The notes beneath the pieces are model-generated. The model was not told the origin of the DNA and did no database searches. It saw nothing but the letters and a program-made list of their open reading frames with translations. A DNA stretch of 64,000 nucleotides, from positions 93,112,192 through 93,176,191 of the forward strand of contig CM042138.1 in assembly GCA_023376005.1 (NCBI GenBank), in the 5' to 3' direction. This document shows, piece after piece, positions 49,218 through 60,413 of the stretch. Positions within the stretch are counted from its first letter, which is position 1; each line of letters starts with the position of its first letter. This stretch comes from Doryteuthis pealeii. Lineage: Eukaryota > Mollusca > Cephalopoda > Myopsida > Loliginidae. The translations under genes and the position numbers were made by a program.

Positions 49218-49550
49218 AGGAATTATTGATTTCTAATTGTTTTGTTTTATCCTAATGAATATGAGCAAAATTAGCGGGGAAACACTTAAAACAAGAAGAA
49301 ATAAATGAAATGTTATTCTTTACTTCCTATTTTAACTAAATAATTAAATTAGGAAAATTGAGCAATGAAAGACAGAAGGAAGGACGAGTAAGTTTCAGTT
49401 GTTCTATTTCTCGATTATACCCGCCTCTGTTTCAAATCTTTTTATTTGCATTCTTATTTAGTTTCATTAGCCTTTCTAATTTAATGTAATATTTTATTAC
49501 ATTAAAACTAAAATAGTTCCACCCTACGGAGGGTGCATATATTTACTAGT
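49218..49550 (+). mobile_element. H1 element, 3' half
   Basis: TTGATTTCTAATTGTTTTGTT, CTAATGAATATGAGCAAAATT, ATTATACCCGCCTCTGTTTCA, CATTCTTATTTAGTTTCATTAG, then a hairpin (ACCCT ACGGA GGGT) and GCATATATTTACTAGT. Confidence 0.6.
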
Positions 49551-49769
49551 TTACTAAACAATGTTACTGGACAATTCTTACGACAATTACCTTTCCTTTT
49601 TCTCTTCTTTGTGTGTTAAACGTCTTAAAAAGAAAACAACAGACCGGTTCCATTTGCGATGTATTAGTTACTGATCATTTTTGCACACGCATCAATTATA
49701 TCTGTTTACAGAAAGATTTATAGCAGATTTGCTCACTAGAAAAACGAAAAGACGGAAACGTCACAGTTG

Positions 49770-50600
49770 GCACGAGTTCCCCCAACAAGGAACGAAGACA
49801 AAGTGATTCCCAAAGTGGGCTTTGAAGACACCAAAGAGTTGGCAAGACATCCTAAAAAAGAAATTATTTTAAGAAACAAAATCAAACACAAAAAAAAATT
49901 CTAAAAAACAATTTTTTAAAGTAAGTTATTTTTCTGCAGCTCTCTTACTAAAAGCTGCAATCGGTGGCTATTAATATGGATGCTAAGTCACTAAATATTT
50001 ATCAAATGTATTCAAATTATTTGAAAATCTATATATTTATACTCATGTTCCATAAAGGTACGATCGCTATCATCTTGCAAAACCCTCAGCTTAAAAATCA
50101 GACCGTCCAAATCGTCCAAGATGAAATGTAAAAATTTAATTCTGTTTATCTGTTGTGTTTATCAGCAGAATTCTTTTTATCTGAATGTTTGAGATGAGGC
50201 TTGGTGATTAGTATTATTTGCGTTATTCGGACTATTGTCCTCGTCTTGATTGTTATCTGTACAACGTTTCGGCCGATATGCCCTCCGGCTTCTTCAGGTA
50301 TGGCTCCCGATTACGACAAGAAGGTTCCCGATTACGACAATAAAGTTCCCGAGTCCGAAAAGAAAGTTCCCGAGTCCGAGAAGGTTCCAGAGTCCGATAA
50401 GAAATACCTGAAGACGGCCGGAGGGAATATCGACCGAAACGTTGTACTGATAACAATGAAGATGAGGACAATAGTCCGAAAACGCAGCAGAATACTTGTT
50501 CTTATTATGAGTGTCGTAACCTCAGCTAAATAATGGGTCATTTTGTTTTTATTAAAAAGAAAGAAATATAAGATAAAGGACATGTTACACAGAAAAAGGA
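49770..50600 (+). mobile_element. H2 element, tandem copy 1, with extra internal block
   Basis: Collinear with 50,600-51,350: CACCAAAGAGTTGGCAAGAC, TTTCTAAAAAACAATTTTTTA, GGATGCTAAGTCACTAAATAT, CAGACCGTCCAAATCGTCC. It additionally carries the minisatellite block at 50,298-50,402 and CCTGAAGACGGCCGG, CGACCGAAACGTTGTACTG. Confidence 0.55.
50298..50402 (+). repeat. 21-24 bp minisatellite (KVPxxDK codons)
   Basis: AAGAAGGTTCCCGATTACGAC, then AATAAAGTTCCCGAGTCCGA and further variants. It translates to repeats of KVPDYDN and KVPESEK. Similar units at 55,115-55,185 (+) and about 8,415-8,475 (-). Confidence 0.75.
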
Positions 50601-51350
50601 AGGAAGACAGGGTGCTTCTCAATGTGTGCTATGCTGACACCAAGGAACTGGCAACACAATCTTAGAAAAGAAAGAAGAAAAAGGTTTCTAAAAAACAATC
50701 TTTTAAAAGAAAGTATTTTTTTCTTCAGATGGGACTTAAGAGCTTCCATTAGTGGCTACTAATACGGATGCTAAGTCACTACGGATTTATCAAATGGATT
50801 AAGATTATTTGAACATAGATACTAAAATCTACACTATAAATCCATATGTTAATGCTCCTGTTCCTTAATTTTACGACCGTTATCAACATGGAACACCCTC
50901 TGGTTAAATTTGAGACCGTCCAAATCGTCCAAGAAGAAATGAAAATATCTAAATCTTGTTTATCTGGTGTTGCTTATCTGCCGAATTCTTATTTCTTGTG
51001 AATGTCGTCACCTCAGATAAATAATGGGCCCTTTCGTTTTTATTATAAAGAAAGAAAGGGAATAAAGTCATGCTACACAGAAAAACATAATAAGAAAGAA
51101 AGAAAGAAAGAAAAAGAGAGGGAGAGATAGATAGGATGAGCGCACGGAAGCAATAACGCTATTCTGTTTCAATCGAACATGATGAAAAGATGAAAGAAGG
51201 AAAAAAAGAAAAAGTGTGAGCGAGAGAGTTAAATCAAGATTATCATACTTTTTACATATCAAATGATTTAGCAATAGCTCTTCAGTAAACATATCAAACG
51301 TTGTAATAATTAACTTATCATACTGTGATATATCCACAGGCCCTGCCTGT
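50600..51350 (+). mobile_element. H2 element, tandem copy 2
   Basis: ACACCAAGGAACTGGCAACAC, GGATGCTAAGTCACTACGG, CTCCTGTTCCTTAATTTTACG, GACCGTCCAAATCGTCC, AATGTCGTCACCTCAG, a purine-rich block and the 3' hairpin CTGTGATATATCCACAG followed by GCCCTGCCTGT. Confidence 0.6.
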
Positions 51351-51526
51351 TTACTTGTATAATATCCATCAAAAAATTTCATCTAGAATCGCAGTGCGCT
51401 CTACTTCCTATTAAAGTGTTACAACCGGGCTAACTTCTTCAGCTCAATTTACTTTCTGAGTACCCTTGTAAACTTAGTATTTTCAAGTGGACACAACCTA
51501 CTTACCTACCGGTCGGAGGTTCCTAT

Positions 51527-51940
51527 ACAGGGTGATTGTAAAGTAACTTCCTATTTTTAAAATCTTATAATTTTTTGGGAATCATTATTTTTATAAAGGA
51601 TGAATGTGAGAAACACACATGATATGGAGTTTTATTCAAAATTTTATATGGGCACCAGCCTCTCAAGCCGCTCTGGAATCACATCAACTGATCTTCCTAG
51701 GAACTCCTGTGAAATAGCAGAAAAAGGTCGCTAGTTTTCGTCGCTAGTAGTAGTCTTGCTCCTTTAAAAAAGCCCCTCCCACACAAAAATAGGTTGCAAG
51801 TATTAAATCAAGGTTTCTGTCGGCCATGCATGCAGACCACGTCTACCTATCCATCTCCGGAAAATAGTGATTCAGTCATTTACGAATAATAGTAAAAATA
51901 TGGAGGGCCACAATCTTGCATAACACTTGGTTTAATTGCC
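51527..51940 (-). mobile_element. Mariner-like (IS630/Tc1 superfamily) transposase remnant
   Basis: Minus strand in three frames: QDCGPPYFYYYS, MTESLFSGDG, TWPTETLI, then ISQEFLGRSVDVIPERLERL and VPI. This order (QDGAPPHY.., ..WLN..FPGRW, ..WP.RSPDL.P, ..I....R) is the C-terminal half of mariner-like transposases. The terminal CAGGGTGATTGTAAAGTAAC at 51,529 is a plausible terminal inverted repeat. Multiple stops and frameshifts; dead. Confidence 0.6.
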
Positions 51941-52026
51941 ATATATTAAGGAACATACATTAATGAATTGAGAAAAATGTAAATGCATATAAAAATTATA
52001 AATAGTTTAAAATAGGGAGTTCACTC

Positions 52027-52029
<3 letters not shown>

Positions 52030-52083
<54 letters not shown>
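52030..52083 (+). repeat. (TA)n microsatellite
   Basis: About 26 TA units. Confidence 0.95.
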
Positions 52084-52086
<3 letters not shown>

Positions 52087-52448
52087 TGCCGTCTCTAGGT
52101 CATCAATGTTTATCAGTCTCATACAATCTTTAACAAATTAAACTAGTGTTTCTCAACCGCACCATATTTCTCCTGAAATTGAAAAGAGGCCACAATGCAA
52201 AATTTGAAGAATGGGAGGGCATAAGGGGCCAACAGAGGGTCACAGAAAATTCGAACCCACAATATATACATGGATTATTCTTATAATTGATAATTATTAC
52301 TTAAAATAAAATATTATTTAGTTAAAATGTTTAGATTTTTTTTTTTATATCCAAGCCATTTTTTTAATATGTATTTGTATTTTTTATCTGATTTATGCAA
52401 AGAAGTATTTTAGCTCTCAATTTCTTAAAATTTAATTTATTCTTTAAG
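52084..52448. other. Non-coding spacer
   Basis: Nothing recognised. Confidence 0.5.
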
Positions 52449-53115
52449 TGTAACACTACGCTCTCTTTTCGGGCTGGAGAGATGTGTTAAAACGTTTATT
52501 ACTTTACCCATTCCTAGTTGGAATGGCTGAGAGGAAGATGTGTCAAACTCTTCCTTACGTCTCGCACTCATTTCCGACTGGAGTGATGATGTGTCCACCT
52601 TGCTTACGGTTAAGGCTCTTCTTCTAATGGCGGAATGTATGTGTTTATAGATAAATATTCAATATACTTATCCCTGTACCGGAGAGTGTGGAATCATAGT
52701 TGTTGTAGCTGTGCAGTTGTTGTCAATTCTTTGATGTCATGGAGTCTGGAATCAACTTGGGGTCTGAGAGACATCTTGCCTTGTGCCATTATGAATTTTT
52801 AGTAACAACACAAGGCTGGTACTTTTAACTCATGGTATATTTTATTTCCGCCATGTTACAACTGTCGAGAGCAAGACATTTCATGTCTTCCTCCGTTCAC
52901 GTATACTGCCAGACTCATTCTTCACTCTGACCTTTCACTCTTCCTTTCTCTTCGTCATGCACCATTCACCGTCCAATCACAATCATGCTATGTCTATGCT
53001 GACATCATCATTTAACTTTTCCGTTCTAACCTACACATCATCATTTAAACTTTTCCATAACTAATCAGGCCACTCAGACCACCCTCACGGTTTACGTCAT
53101 GCACATTATGTAACA
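52449..53115 (+). mobile_element. Element S, LTR-like, copy 1
   Basis: Starts TGTAACACTACGCTCTC and ends CATTATGTAACA. Shared with the minus-strand copy at 59.4-60.05 kb: GAGATGTGTTAAAACG, CTCGCACTCATTTCCGACTGG-like sequence, AACTGTCGAGAGCAAGAC, CATTCACCGTCCAATCA and ACATCATCATTTAA. A 33-bp word (CATCATCATTTAACTTTTCC) is duplicated inside. TG...CA ends with short inverted TGTAAC suggest a solo LTR of unknown class. Confidence 0.55.
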
Positions 53116-53520
53116 TATGTAAAGGGTTCACAACAGAGGCCGTATAACCTCCTTGTGGGCATGAGATTTTGATGGGGCCTCAAAGAACTCACATTGAGGT
53201 TCAAGAGAGGCCAACACTATAGTTACTTTCTTCACCCCAACTAACCCTAACACCCAATCGATGACGAGTTAAGGCTCACACTTTGATTTTTGTCGACGTG
53301 TTTAGTTAGAGCACACACGTTGAATAAAATCTGCATTTTTTACACCGATACATTCTACTAAATAACCTTATATTCTACGGAAGAAATTATTTAGAATGGA
53401 CATTTGAAAACACTAAATTGAAAAAAAGTTTTCTTTGAAAGAGAGGGCATACAAGTCATTAGAGATTTTTTTTTAAATAGTGTTTATGAAATTAAAGATG
53501 GAAATAAATTATTGCCTAAA
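53116..53520. other. Non-coding spacer
   Basis: Nothing recognised. Confidence 0.5.
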
Positions 53521-53751
53521 TACAAGGTGTGTCAAAAAAGTATCGGATTTTTTAATACTTTTTGACTCACCTTGTATTTTGAAAAAAAATAACGGTCTAT
53601 TCATTCTTACTTTTTATCTTAGTAAATATAGCTTTAAACCTATTACTTTTTTGACACACGTTGTATTATGAAAAGAATTAATGAATGGAACGTTATTTTT
53701 TCAGAATACAAAGTGTGTCAAAAAGTAAATCTTTTTTTGACACACCTTGTA
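53521..53751. mobile_element. MITE M, best copy with TA target
   Basis: The termini CAAGGTGTGTCAAAAAAGT (left) and (reverse complement) CAAGGTGTGTCAAAAAAAGA (right) are each flanked by TA. The interior carries two further copies of the motif in opposite orientation, plus AACGGTCTATTCATTCTTAC and GTAAATATAGCTTTAAACC. TA target and terminal repeats suggest the Tc1/mariner superfamily. Confidence 0.8.
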
Positions 53752-54221
53752 TGTCTCTAGCTTGGTAGGTCTTCGATCTCCCTACACTGACTAGTTACGT
53801 TAATTTTATTTCATTGTTTTTTATTTATTTTATTTTCTTTGCTTTGTTTGTTTTTTTTCTTCTTTCTTTCTTCTTTATTATGAACAATATCAACGAAATG
53901 TATTTTGGTTAATATTTTGAGACACAGAGTTAAAAGAATTCATTTTGGATCCAGCTGATTTAATTAAATCGAAATATTGCGAACGTGAAATTTGAATATT
54001 TTAATGAAACTCAAAATGACAGGAAATACATCTGTGGCAATTTTCAATTTTGAAATTGGATTTGAAGAGAAGACTTAAAATTTAATTGTAAAATTCCAGT
54101 TAAAATAACAATGTTGTTATTACACTGAATTTTTATGATTGAAAATTTTCAATAGTTTTATGAAAGTCAATGTAAAATATAAATAAATTTTGACAGCGTT
54201 TCTATTATTCTATTTATTAAT
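53752..54221. other. Non-coding spacer
   Basis: AT-rich sequence. Nothing recognised. Confidence 0.5.
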
Positions 54222-54780
54222 ACTTGTATTCTGTAATAGTACGAACGTTATCATCTTGCAACAGCCTCTAGTTATAAATGAGAGCGTCCAAATCATCCAA
54301 GATGAAATGCAAAAATGTAAATCCTGATTATCTAATGTTGCTTATCCACTGCATTCTAATTTCTTAGGAGTATCGTCACCTAATCTAAATAATGGATCAT
54401 TCCATTTTTATTAAAAATAAAGAAAGACAAGATAAAGGACATTCCATTTTTATTAAAAAGAAAGAAAAGGAAGAATAATGACATGCAACTCAGAAAAAAT
54501 ATAATAAAATAAAGAGAGTAGGGAAAAAATAGAGACATTTTTCTGTGTAGCATGTCCTTTCTTTTCCCTTTCTTTCTTTATAATAAAAACTGAATGGTTC
54601 CTTATTTACCTGACGACGACACTCATAAGAAATAAGAATTTGGCGCCGGCAACATCAGATAATCAGGATTTACATTTTTGAATCTTGGACGATTTGGAAG
54701 GTTTCATTTTCAGCTAGAAGGTGTTGGAAGATGATAACAATCGGAAGATTAAGGAACAAGAGTATTAACATATAGATCGG
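54222..54780. mobile_element. Inverted pair of H2 fragments
   Basis: 54,222-54,525 reads plus-oriented H2 (ACGTTATCATCTTGCAACAG, CAAATCATCCAAGATGAAATG, AGTATCGTCACC). 54,538-54,780 is the same segment minus-oriented (GACGACACTCATAAGAAATA, TTGGACGATTTGGAAGG, AAGATTAAGGAACAAG). Together they form an imperfect palindrome of about 550 bp. Confidence 0.65.
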
Positions 54781-55114
54781 AATTGGCATTGAAGCGTCGA
54801 ATTATTATTTAAATTTAAAACACCTGGTAATATAGCTTTAGTCTAAAAATGGTCACTCTGAAATTCAAACGTTTTTATTAGACTCCAGATGACATTATGG
54901 ACATATTTAATATAGAAATTGATGATGAAAAAAGCACATATGTATCAATAATAAATTCTTTTTTCTTTAATCTAAAATATTGTAATTGTGAAAATCCAAC
55001 GTTTTTAGAAATTTGTATTATTTGGATTGTGGAATACTTAACATAGCGTAGCACTTGTACACGGTATGAGAATGGTCTACTCTTGTGGATTGAATAAAGA
55101 GTTCTGTTTAAAAT
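54781..55114. other. Non-coding spacer
   Basis: Nothing recognised. Confidence 0.45.
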
Positions 55115-55265
55115 TTTGTAAAGGTTCCCGAGTTCGACAAGAAGGTTCAAAACCTCGACGAGAAGGTTCCCGAGTTTGACAGGAAACACCTGAAGAAACT
55201 TTGTGTATATAAAAATAAAGATGGGGACAACAGTTCGAAAAATCCAAATAATACAAATGATCAAG
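55115..55265 (+). mobile_element. VPxxDK minisatellite block
   Basis: AAGGTTCCCGAGTTCGACAAG, AAGGTTCAAAACCTCGACG, then CCTGAAGAAACTTTG, AAAATAAAGATGGGGACAAC, AGTTCGAAAAATCCAAATAA. Same block order as 50.3-50.5 kb. Confidence 0.6.
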
Positions 55266-55480
55266 CCTCATCTACAAAAATTCCAACAAATAATATTTTT
55301 AGAAATCTCAAGTTAATAGAAAATTCGTTTGTGGTAATCTTGAATTTTTATATTGGTTTTACAGAAAACCCTTATTGTGTTTTCATTAAATTTAAGTATT
55401 GTGAGTGTAAAATTTCAAAATTTTGATGAAAATTAGTATGAAATATGATTAATTATCAAGAATATGCGATGTCTGGACAT

Positions 55481-56012
55481 AAGTATTTAAGTTTTAATGC
55501 AATGAAATATATTAAATTAGAAAGACTAATGAAGTTAAACAAGAACGTATATAAAAAGATTACACTTATTTTGATTATGTTTTAATTAATTTCTTTATTT
55601 AAATCCCTCATAGGATTGATTTTGATACGTTCGAGAATAAAACAATTACATTAGATATCAGGAAAATAACATCAAGTAATAATTTATCAAACCCGGTTTT
55701 GGTAAAACCAATATGCAAATTAAGCACACCATATATTATCTAACCTTTATTTCTTAGAGATATATGAGTCACATTGCAGGATTTTAAACGCACAAAAAAA
55801 CACGGGTTATTTTGAGGCAAATCTAACTCAGATTTTCATAGAGACATCGTTATTAAATAAGATTTATTATACTCTATATATTAATAATTTTGACTATGAC
55901 TATAATTTAAATATTCATTGATAAATTTACGCAATTCCAAAGGGTTTTGTAATGTAACCAGTGACGTTGTTTTAGTTACAGACAGACACCAAATCTCCAT
56001 TATAATAAGATT
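55481..56012 (-). mobile_element. H1 element lacking its 3' hairpin
   Basis: Minus strand: 5' TCTTATTATAATGGAGATTTG, GTCTGTCTGTAACTAAAAC; 3' part CTTGTTTAACTTCATTAGTC, TTCTAATTTAATATATTTC. It stops just before the expected hairpin. Confidence 0.55.
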
Positions 56013-56531
56013 GACTTATTGTGAGAGTGTTATTTCAACGTTTCGAGGAAAATCAATATGAAATACGACACATTTGTGTCAACCATGAATGCTGAACTTG
56101 GTAATGCTGAACTCAAAATAATGTGAAATATTCTTTGGGGCAGTCTCTTGAACTTTGCACTTTTGAAATTGGCGATGCGGATGACTTAGTTTTTTATTTG
56201 AAAATCTTGTTCAATGAAAACCAGTGTTTCCATAAATTTCAAATATTGTGATAGCGTAATTTCAACCTTGTCATTTAACTGACGATGACAGTAAATACTT
56301 TTGTTATAAGTTTCTTGGACAATAAAAGTAAGTTTGTCGTTTGTCCTTGATAATAATCAACATGGCAGCAGTTAAAACAAATTCACAAGGATGTACAAAA
56401 TTTTATAACGAAGCTATGGATACTTCCTCTATAAGACTTGAGGAGATAGATAGATAGATTGATTGATAGATTGAATAAGGCTTACAGAATTCCATCGCAG
56501 ACTTGTGCGTGAGATATATTAAGTGGAAAGA
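56013..56531. other. Non-coding spacer
   Basis: Short GATAGATAGATTGATTGATAG run at 56,447-56,470. Nothing else was seen. Confidence 0.45.
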
Positions 56532-56926
56532 TATTACAATTTTGTGGCCATTTTTAGGCTTCAAGTGAGAGCACTTTACAGTGGAGATCCCTTGTGTTAA
56601 GCAGAGGCTGATCCTTAGTGAAGAAACCTTTGGTTGTTCTTCGGTGTCCCTTAATGTTGGATTGAATCCTTTGGTTATTCTTAGGTGTCCCTTAGTGGTG
56701 TATAAAATCCTTGCGTTGAGCAAAGTAAGTCCTTGGTTGCAAGTCCGTTCGTCAATGTCGAATAACGTGTAAATGAACGGCTTTCAATATCGGCGATTAA
56801 ATAGTTAACTAACCAATTATTCGAGCTACTGATTTGCTGGGTTTAATCTACGTGCTCACACCAAGTCTATAAGTATAAGTGGCGGTTTACAGCACAGCAC
56901 ACCTTATATGCTAAAAACTCAAACAG
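56532..56926 (+). mobile_element. Element T, copy with fewer 41-bp units
   Basis: TATTACAATTTTGTGGCC, AAGTGAGAGCACTTTACAGT, about three diverged 41-bp units (GGTTGTTCTTCGGTGTCCC), then GTCCGTTCGTCAATGTCG, TCTATAAGTATAAGTGGCGG, AAAAACTCAAACA. Confidence 0.65.
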
Positions 56927-57299
56927 ACATTAATCTACTGTCTTGATATTCTGTCAAATGAGAGGGGAAAGTCCGAGATGACTGGTCTGTCGAGCTACTA
57001 CAGGTGCTGTCTTTGGTATTATTCAGTCAATTCACGAAAGGCAAATCTCTTTGGAAGCCCCAGTTCTAGTACCCTATCCCCAGGTTATATTGGAGATTTA
57101 TGTGAGTAGTAATTACCGCATTCTTACTACTATTGGTGTGGATGGCCGTTGACTACCCTGTGGCTCATCCACATATTGACAGCTCTTGTTTTTAGTGATA
57201 CTGGGTGCCCACACACCAACCTCACGAGACAAATCGATGCATACATGATGTTGTCAGTTTTCGCCGACAACCCGACCATGGAACAGGTAGTACTTCCAT

Positions 57300-57795
57300 C
57301 TTGTTCTGACCTGACCACAGATATATAAATAGATACACATACATACATACATACATATATTTATTGGCATTTCAGTCTCGGAGCTTTGTTGCCGCTGCTT
57401 TCTTCTGGACCCCCAAGCTTGATAGTGTTGCGTCAAGATGACTTCAGACATGAACAGTCTTCTACGAAGAGCCTGTCGCTACCGAGGGCTAAATTTTCCC
57501 AGCTGGAAGGGGCAATACAAAAGCAACTGAGATCTTTCTTGCAGACATCCTTGAAACGCAGCTGGGGGCGACCAAACTGTCTCTTACCAGACAAATGCTC
57601 TGCATAGAGGATGTCCTTCGGGATTCTTCCATCATCCATCCGGCATACATGACCCAGCCATCGGAGACGACGCTGTCCCAGTAGAGAATACAAGCTGGGA
57701 AGTTGAGCTCTCTCTAGAACTGCTGTGCTAGTGATTCTGTCCCTCCAGGTGATACCCAGTATACGTCTAAGGCAGCGAAGGTAGAAGCATACATA
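57300..57795 (-). mobile_element. LINE C-terminal remnant (second AP-endonuclease-type family)
   Basis: Minus strand: FYLRCLRRILGITWRDRITS, LERAQLPSLYSLLGQRRLRW, LGHVCRMDDGRIPKDILYAE, RPQLRFKDVCKKDL and SWENLA. A frameshift near 57,450 follows, then QHYQAWGSRRKQRQQ. The LRCLRRILGI...RRLRWLGHV.RM.D.R.PK..LY.E pattern is the conserved post-RT region of an endonuclease/RT-type LINE. The RT is missing. The copy ends exactly at the tandem duplication starting at 57,789. Confidence 0.8.
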
Positions 57796-58490
57796 CATAG
57801 TATTCAAATAGGTAAACAACAATGAAATCCGATGAAAGTAAGATAGCTCATGCACATAGCATTTACCGATTCTCTGGTTCAACAGAAATATTTTGTTGTC
57901 AAGGTTTTTAGGTTACAAAATATTACTGCCTTGAATCCCAAACCAAATGTAAGATTTTATCATGTGGAAAAAAAATAAGACCAAGCGGAAGATCTATTAA
58001 CAATATCGAAATAATTTATCTTTTATTTTAGATATGTTGGTTAAAAGTTCGATTTTAATTCATGTCAAACGTTTTACTTTATTCACGAACAAAAAATACG
58101 CATTTTTTCGTCGAGAATTTCGACTGTAAAAATCTTTGCTAGAAAGTGTCAGTCTAACAAAGAGAACGTAAATTATCGCTGTTAATTGGTCAGTTTCTAT
58201 GCGTTATTTACAATTGGAACTCGATAAGTGTGCTACGTGTTGTTTCACAAAATCCTAGAAACAGCACTCTACAAAAGAGCAGGTGTATAGTCACTTATCT
58301 CCCATTAAACAAACCACCCAACTAAGATGAACAAGACATGCTGGGAACTGCTTGAAAACTAAGGACAAACACATAATTGAAGTGTTCCCATGGACTCCTA
58401 CACATGTACACATCAGTGGCACTCATGACGATCGGCGTTGATTGAGACGACATGCACTTTCATGTGACGCTTGAGACCACTGGTTCTATA
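57789..58490 (+). repeat. Segmental tandem duplication, unit 1 (about 702 bp)
   Basis: Collinear with unit 2: CATACATAGTATTCAAATAGG, TTACCGATTCTCTGGTTCAAC, ATATTTTGTTGTCAAGG, TTCGTCGAGAATTTCGAC, CATGCTGGGAACTGCTTG. It contains a LINE tail fragment near 58,225-58,440 (encoding CYVLFHKILETALYKRAGV-like remnants) with more decay than unit 2. Confidence 0.8.
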
Positions 58491-59160
58491 CATACATACG
58501 TAGTATTCAAATAGGTAACCATCAAGGAATCCCGGAGAAAGTAAGATAGCTCACGCACAGTATTTACCGATTCTCTGGTCCAACAGAAATATTTTGTTGT
58601 CAAAGTTTTTTGAGTTACAAAATATAACCGACTTAAATCTCAACCATTAAGCAAGATCTTATTATTTGGAACAAACCAAAAACCCAACATAAGATCCTCC
58701 CCCCCCATGGGCTAGTAACCACATCGAAATAATTTCTCTTTTGTTTTAGATATGTTGATTAAAAGTTCGATTCTAATTCAACTCAAACGTTGCACTTTAT
58801 TTACAAACAAAAAATACGTAAATTTTTCGTCGAGAATTTCGACGGTAAAAACCATCTCAAATGTCCGTCTAACAAAAGAGAAAAAAAACGGCTTTCATCT
58901 ATTACAACGTAAATTATTGCTGTTAATTGCTCAGTTTCTGTGTGTTATTTCCAATTGGAACTCAGCAAGGATGCTACGTGCTGTGTTGAAGCATCACTCT
59001 ACAAAGGAGCAGGTGTACAATCACTGATCTCCCATGACAGAAACCATCCAACTAAGATGAATAAGACATGCTGGGAACTGCTTGAAAACTAAGGACAAAC
59101 AAATAATCGACGTTTTCCGAATGGACTGCTACACATGGACACATTAGAGTCGGCCGACCA
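58491..59160 (+). repeat. Segmental tandem duplication, unit 2
   Basis: ACATACGTAGTATTCAAATAG, TTACCGATTCTCTGGTCCAAC, GATATGTTGATTAAAAGTTCG, TTCGTCGAGAATTTCGACGG. A LINE C-terminal piece at 58,955-59,175 encodes MLRAVLKHHSTKEQVYNH and, after stops, RHAGNCLKTKDKQIIDV, matching the 17.3-kb LINE. Divergence between units is substantial, so the duplication is old. Confidence 0.8.
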
Positions 59161-59262
59161 GGAAAAATGCTATGTGCGAACACTACTTATGGACAAATGG
59201 CGAGAGAGAGTTAAGAGAACCCATGCTGTCGGCACGCTTTGATGATAAGGAGGATGAGGGTG

Positions 59263-59266
59263 ATGG

Positions 59267-59304
<38 letters not shown>
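59263..59304 (+). repeat. (GAT)n microsatellite
   Basis: About 13 GAT units. It may be the expanded tail of the preceding LINE, whose other copies end in ATGATGATG. Confidence 0.9.
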
Positions 59305-59412
59305 GCGACTCCCATATTTTTATAAAGATCAAAAGTGTAATAATCTTTGAAAACGTCGTATCAATTAAGCAGTTAATCATCATAGATCCTTACCACCAAA
59401 ATAGTGTATTTA

Positions 59413-60045
59413 TGTTACGTAATTGGCGTGGCGTGGAGCTGTGAGTGTGACCTGATGTTTGGATTAGAACGGAAAAGTTTAACTGATGATTAGCGTGGTT
59501 TGATTGACGAGCGAATCGTACGTGGCGAAGTGGAGAAGGGAGTAGTGAGAGGTCATAGTGAAAATTGGGTCTGGAAGAATGCGTGAACGGTGGAAGAAAA
59601 TACATTTTTTGCTCTCGGCAGTTGTAATCTGGGGAAATAAGATACTCATGGGTGAAAAGAAGTGTCCTTGGGCTATTACTAAAAAACTCCAAATGGCACA
59701 AGACAAGATTACCCTCAGCCCCAAGTTGGTCCAGACTCCATCAAATCATGGAACTGCCAGTCAACTAAACAGCAGCCCAGCAACAAGGATTCCCCTCTCC
59801 AATGTAGTACTGGTACAGAGATAAGTACATGAGTATTTCTTTATCCACACATCCTTCACTCCATTAAAAGTAAGAACCGAATGTGAGCATCGTGTACACA
59901 TCATCTCTCCATTCAAAAATGAGTGAAAGACGTAACGAAGAGATGACACGTCATCATCTCAGCCATTCCGACAAGGGGGGGGGGGTAAAGTAAACAAGCG
60001 TTTTAACACATCTCTCCATTCCGACTAGGAGAGCGTAGTGTTACA
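59413..60045 (-). mobile_element. Element S, LTR-like, copy 2
   Basis: Reverse complement of 52,449-53,115 with the same order of blocks. Plus-strand ends TGTTACGTAATTGGCG and GAGAGCGTAGTGTTACA. GTATT occurs just outside both ends, one base offset on the left, which may be a 5-bp target duplication. Confidence 0.55.
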
Positions 60046-60229
60046 TGTATTCCACTTGCAGATTTCCGTACTAAAGGTATAATCCAATATAAATCCACAT
60101 ACTAATAAGATTCTGTCAGTTCTGCGAGCAACTTGCATATCTTAGAGCAGATTTGGCACTCATGACGATCGGCGTTGATTGAGAAAATCTATTTTTTTAC
60201 ATTACAAAAATAATTGCTGTATAATATTT

Positions 60230-60413
60230 CACGCCCCGCACGAACGGATCAGCAACCAAGGAACAACCAAATGATTCTACCTATCACCGAGGAACAACCA
60301 AGGATTCTTCACTAAGGAACAACCAAAGGATTCTACATAACACTAAGGAACATAAGGGATCTCCACTGTAATGTGCTCTCACTTGCAGCCTAAAAAATGA
60401 CCACAAAAATTCT
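60230..60413 (-). mobile_element. Element T fragment
   Basis: Minus strand: AGAATTTTTGTGGTCATTTTT, GAGAGCACATTACAGTGGAG, then about three 41-bp units (CCTTAGTGTTATGTAGAATC) and GTTGCTGATCCGTTCGTGC. Confidence 0.65.

Noticed and set aside
50400..50460. Hammerhead-like CTGAAGA...GAAA at 50.4 kb
   Set aside because: Stem II contains a mismatch and stem I does not pair; left out of the ribozyme list.
59172..59444. Acidic Asp-rich frame
   Set aside because: The Asp run is a (GAT)n microsatellite next to a LINE tail.
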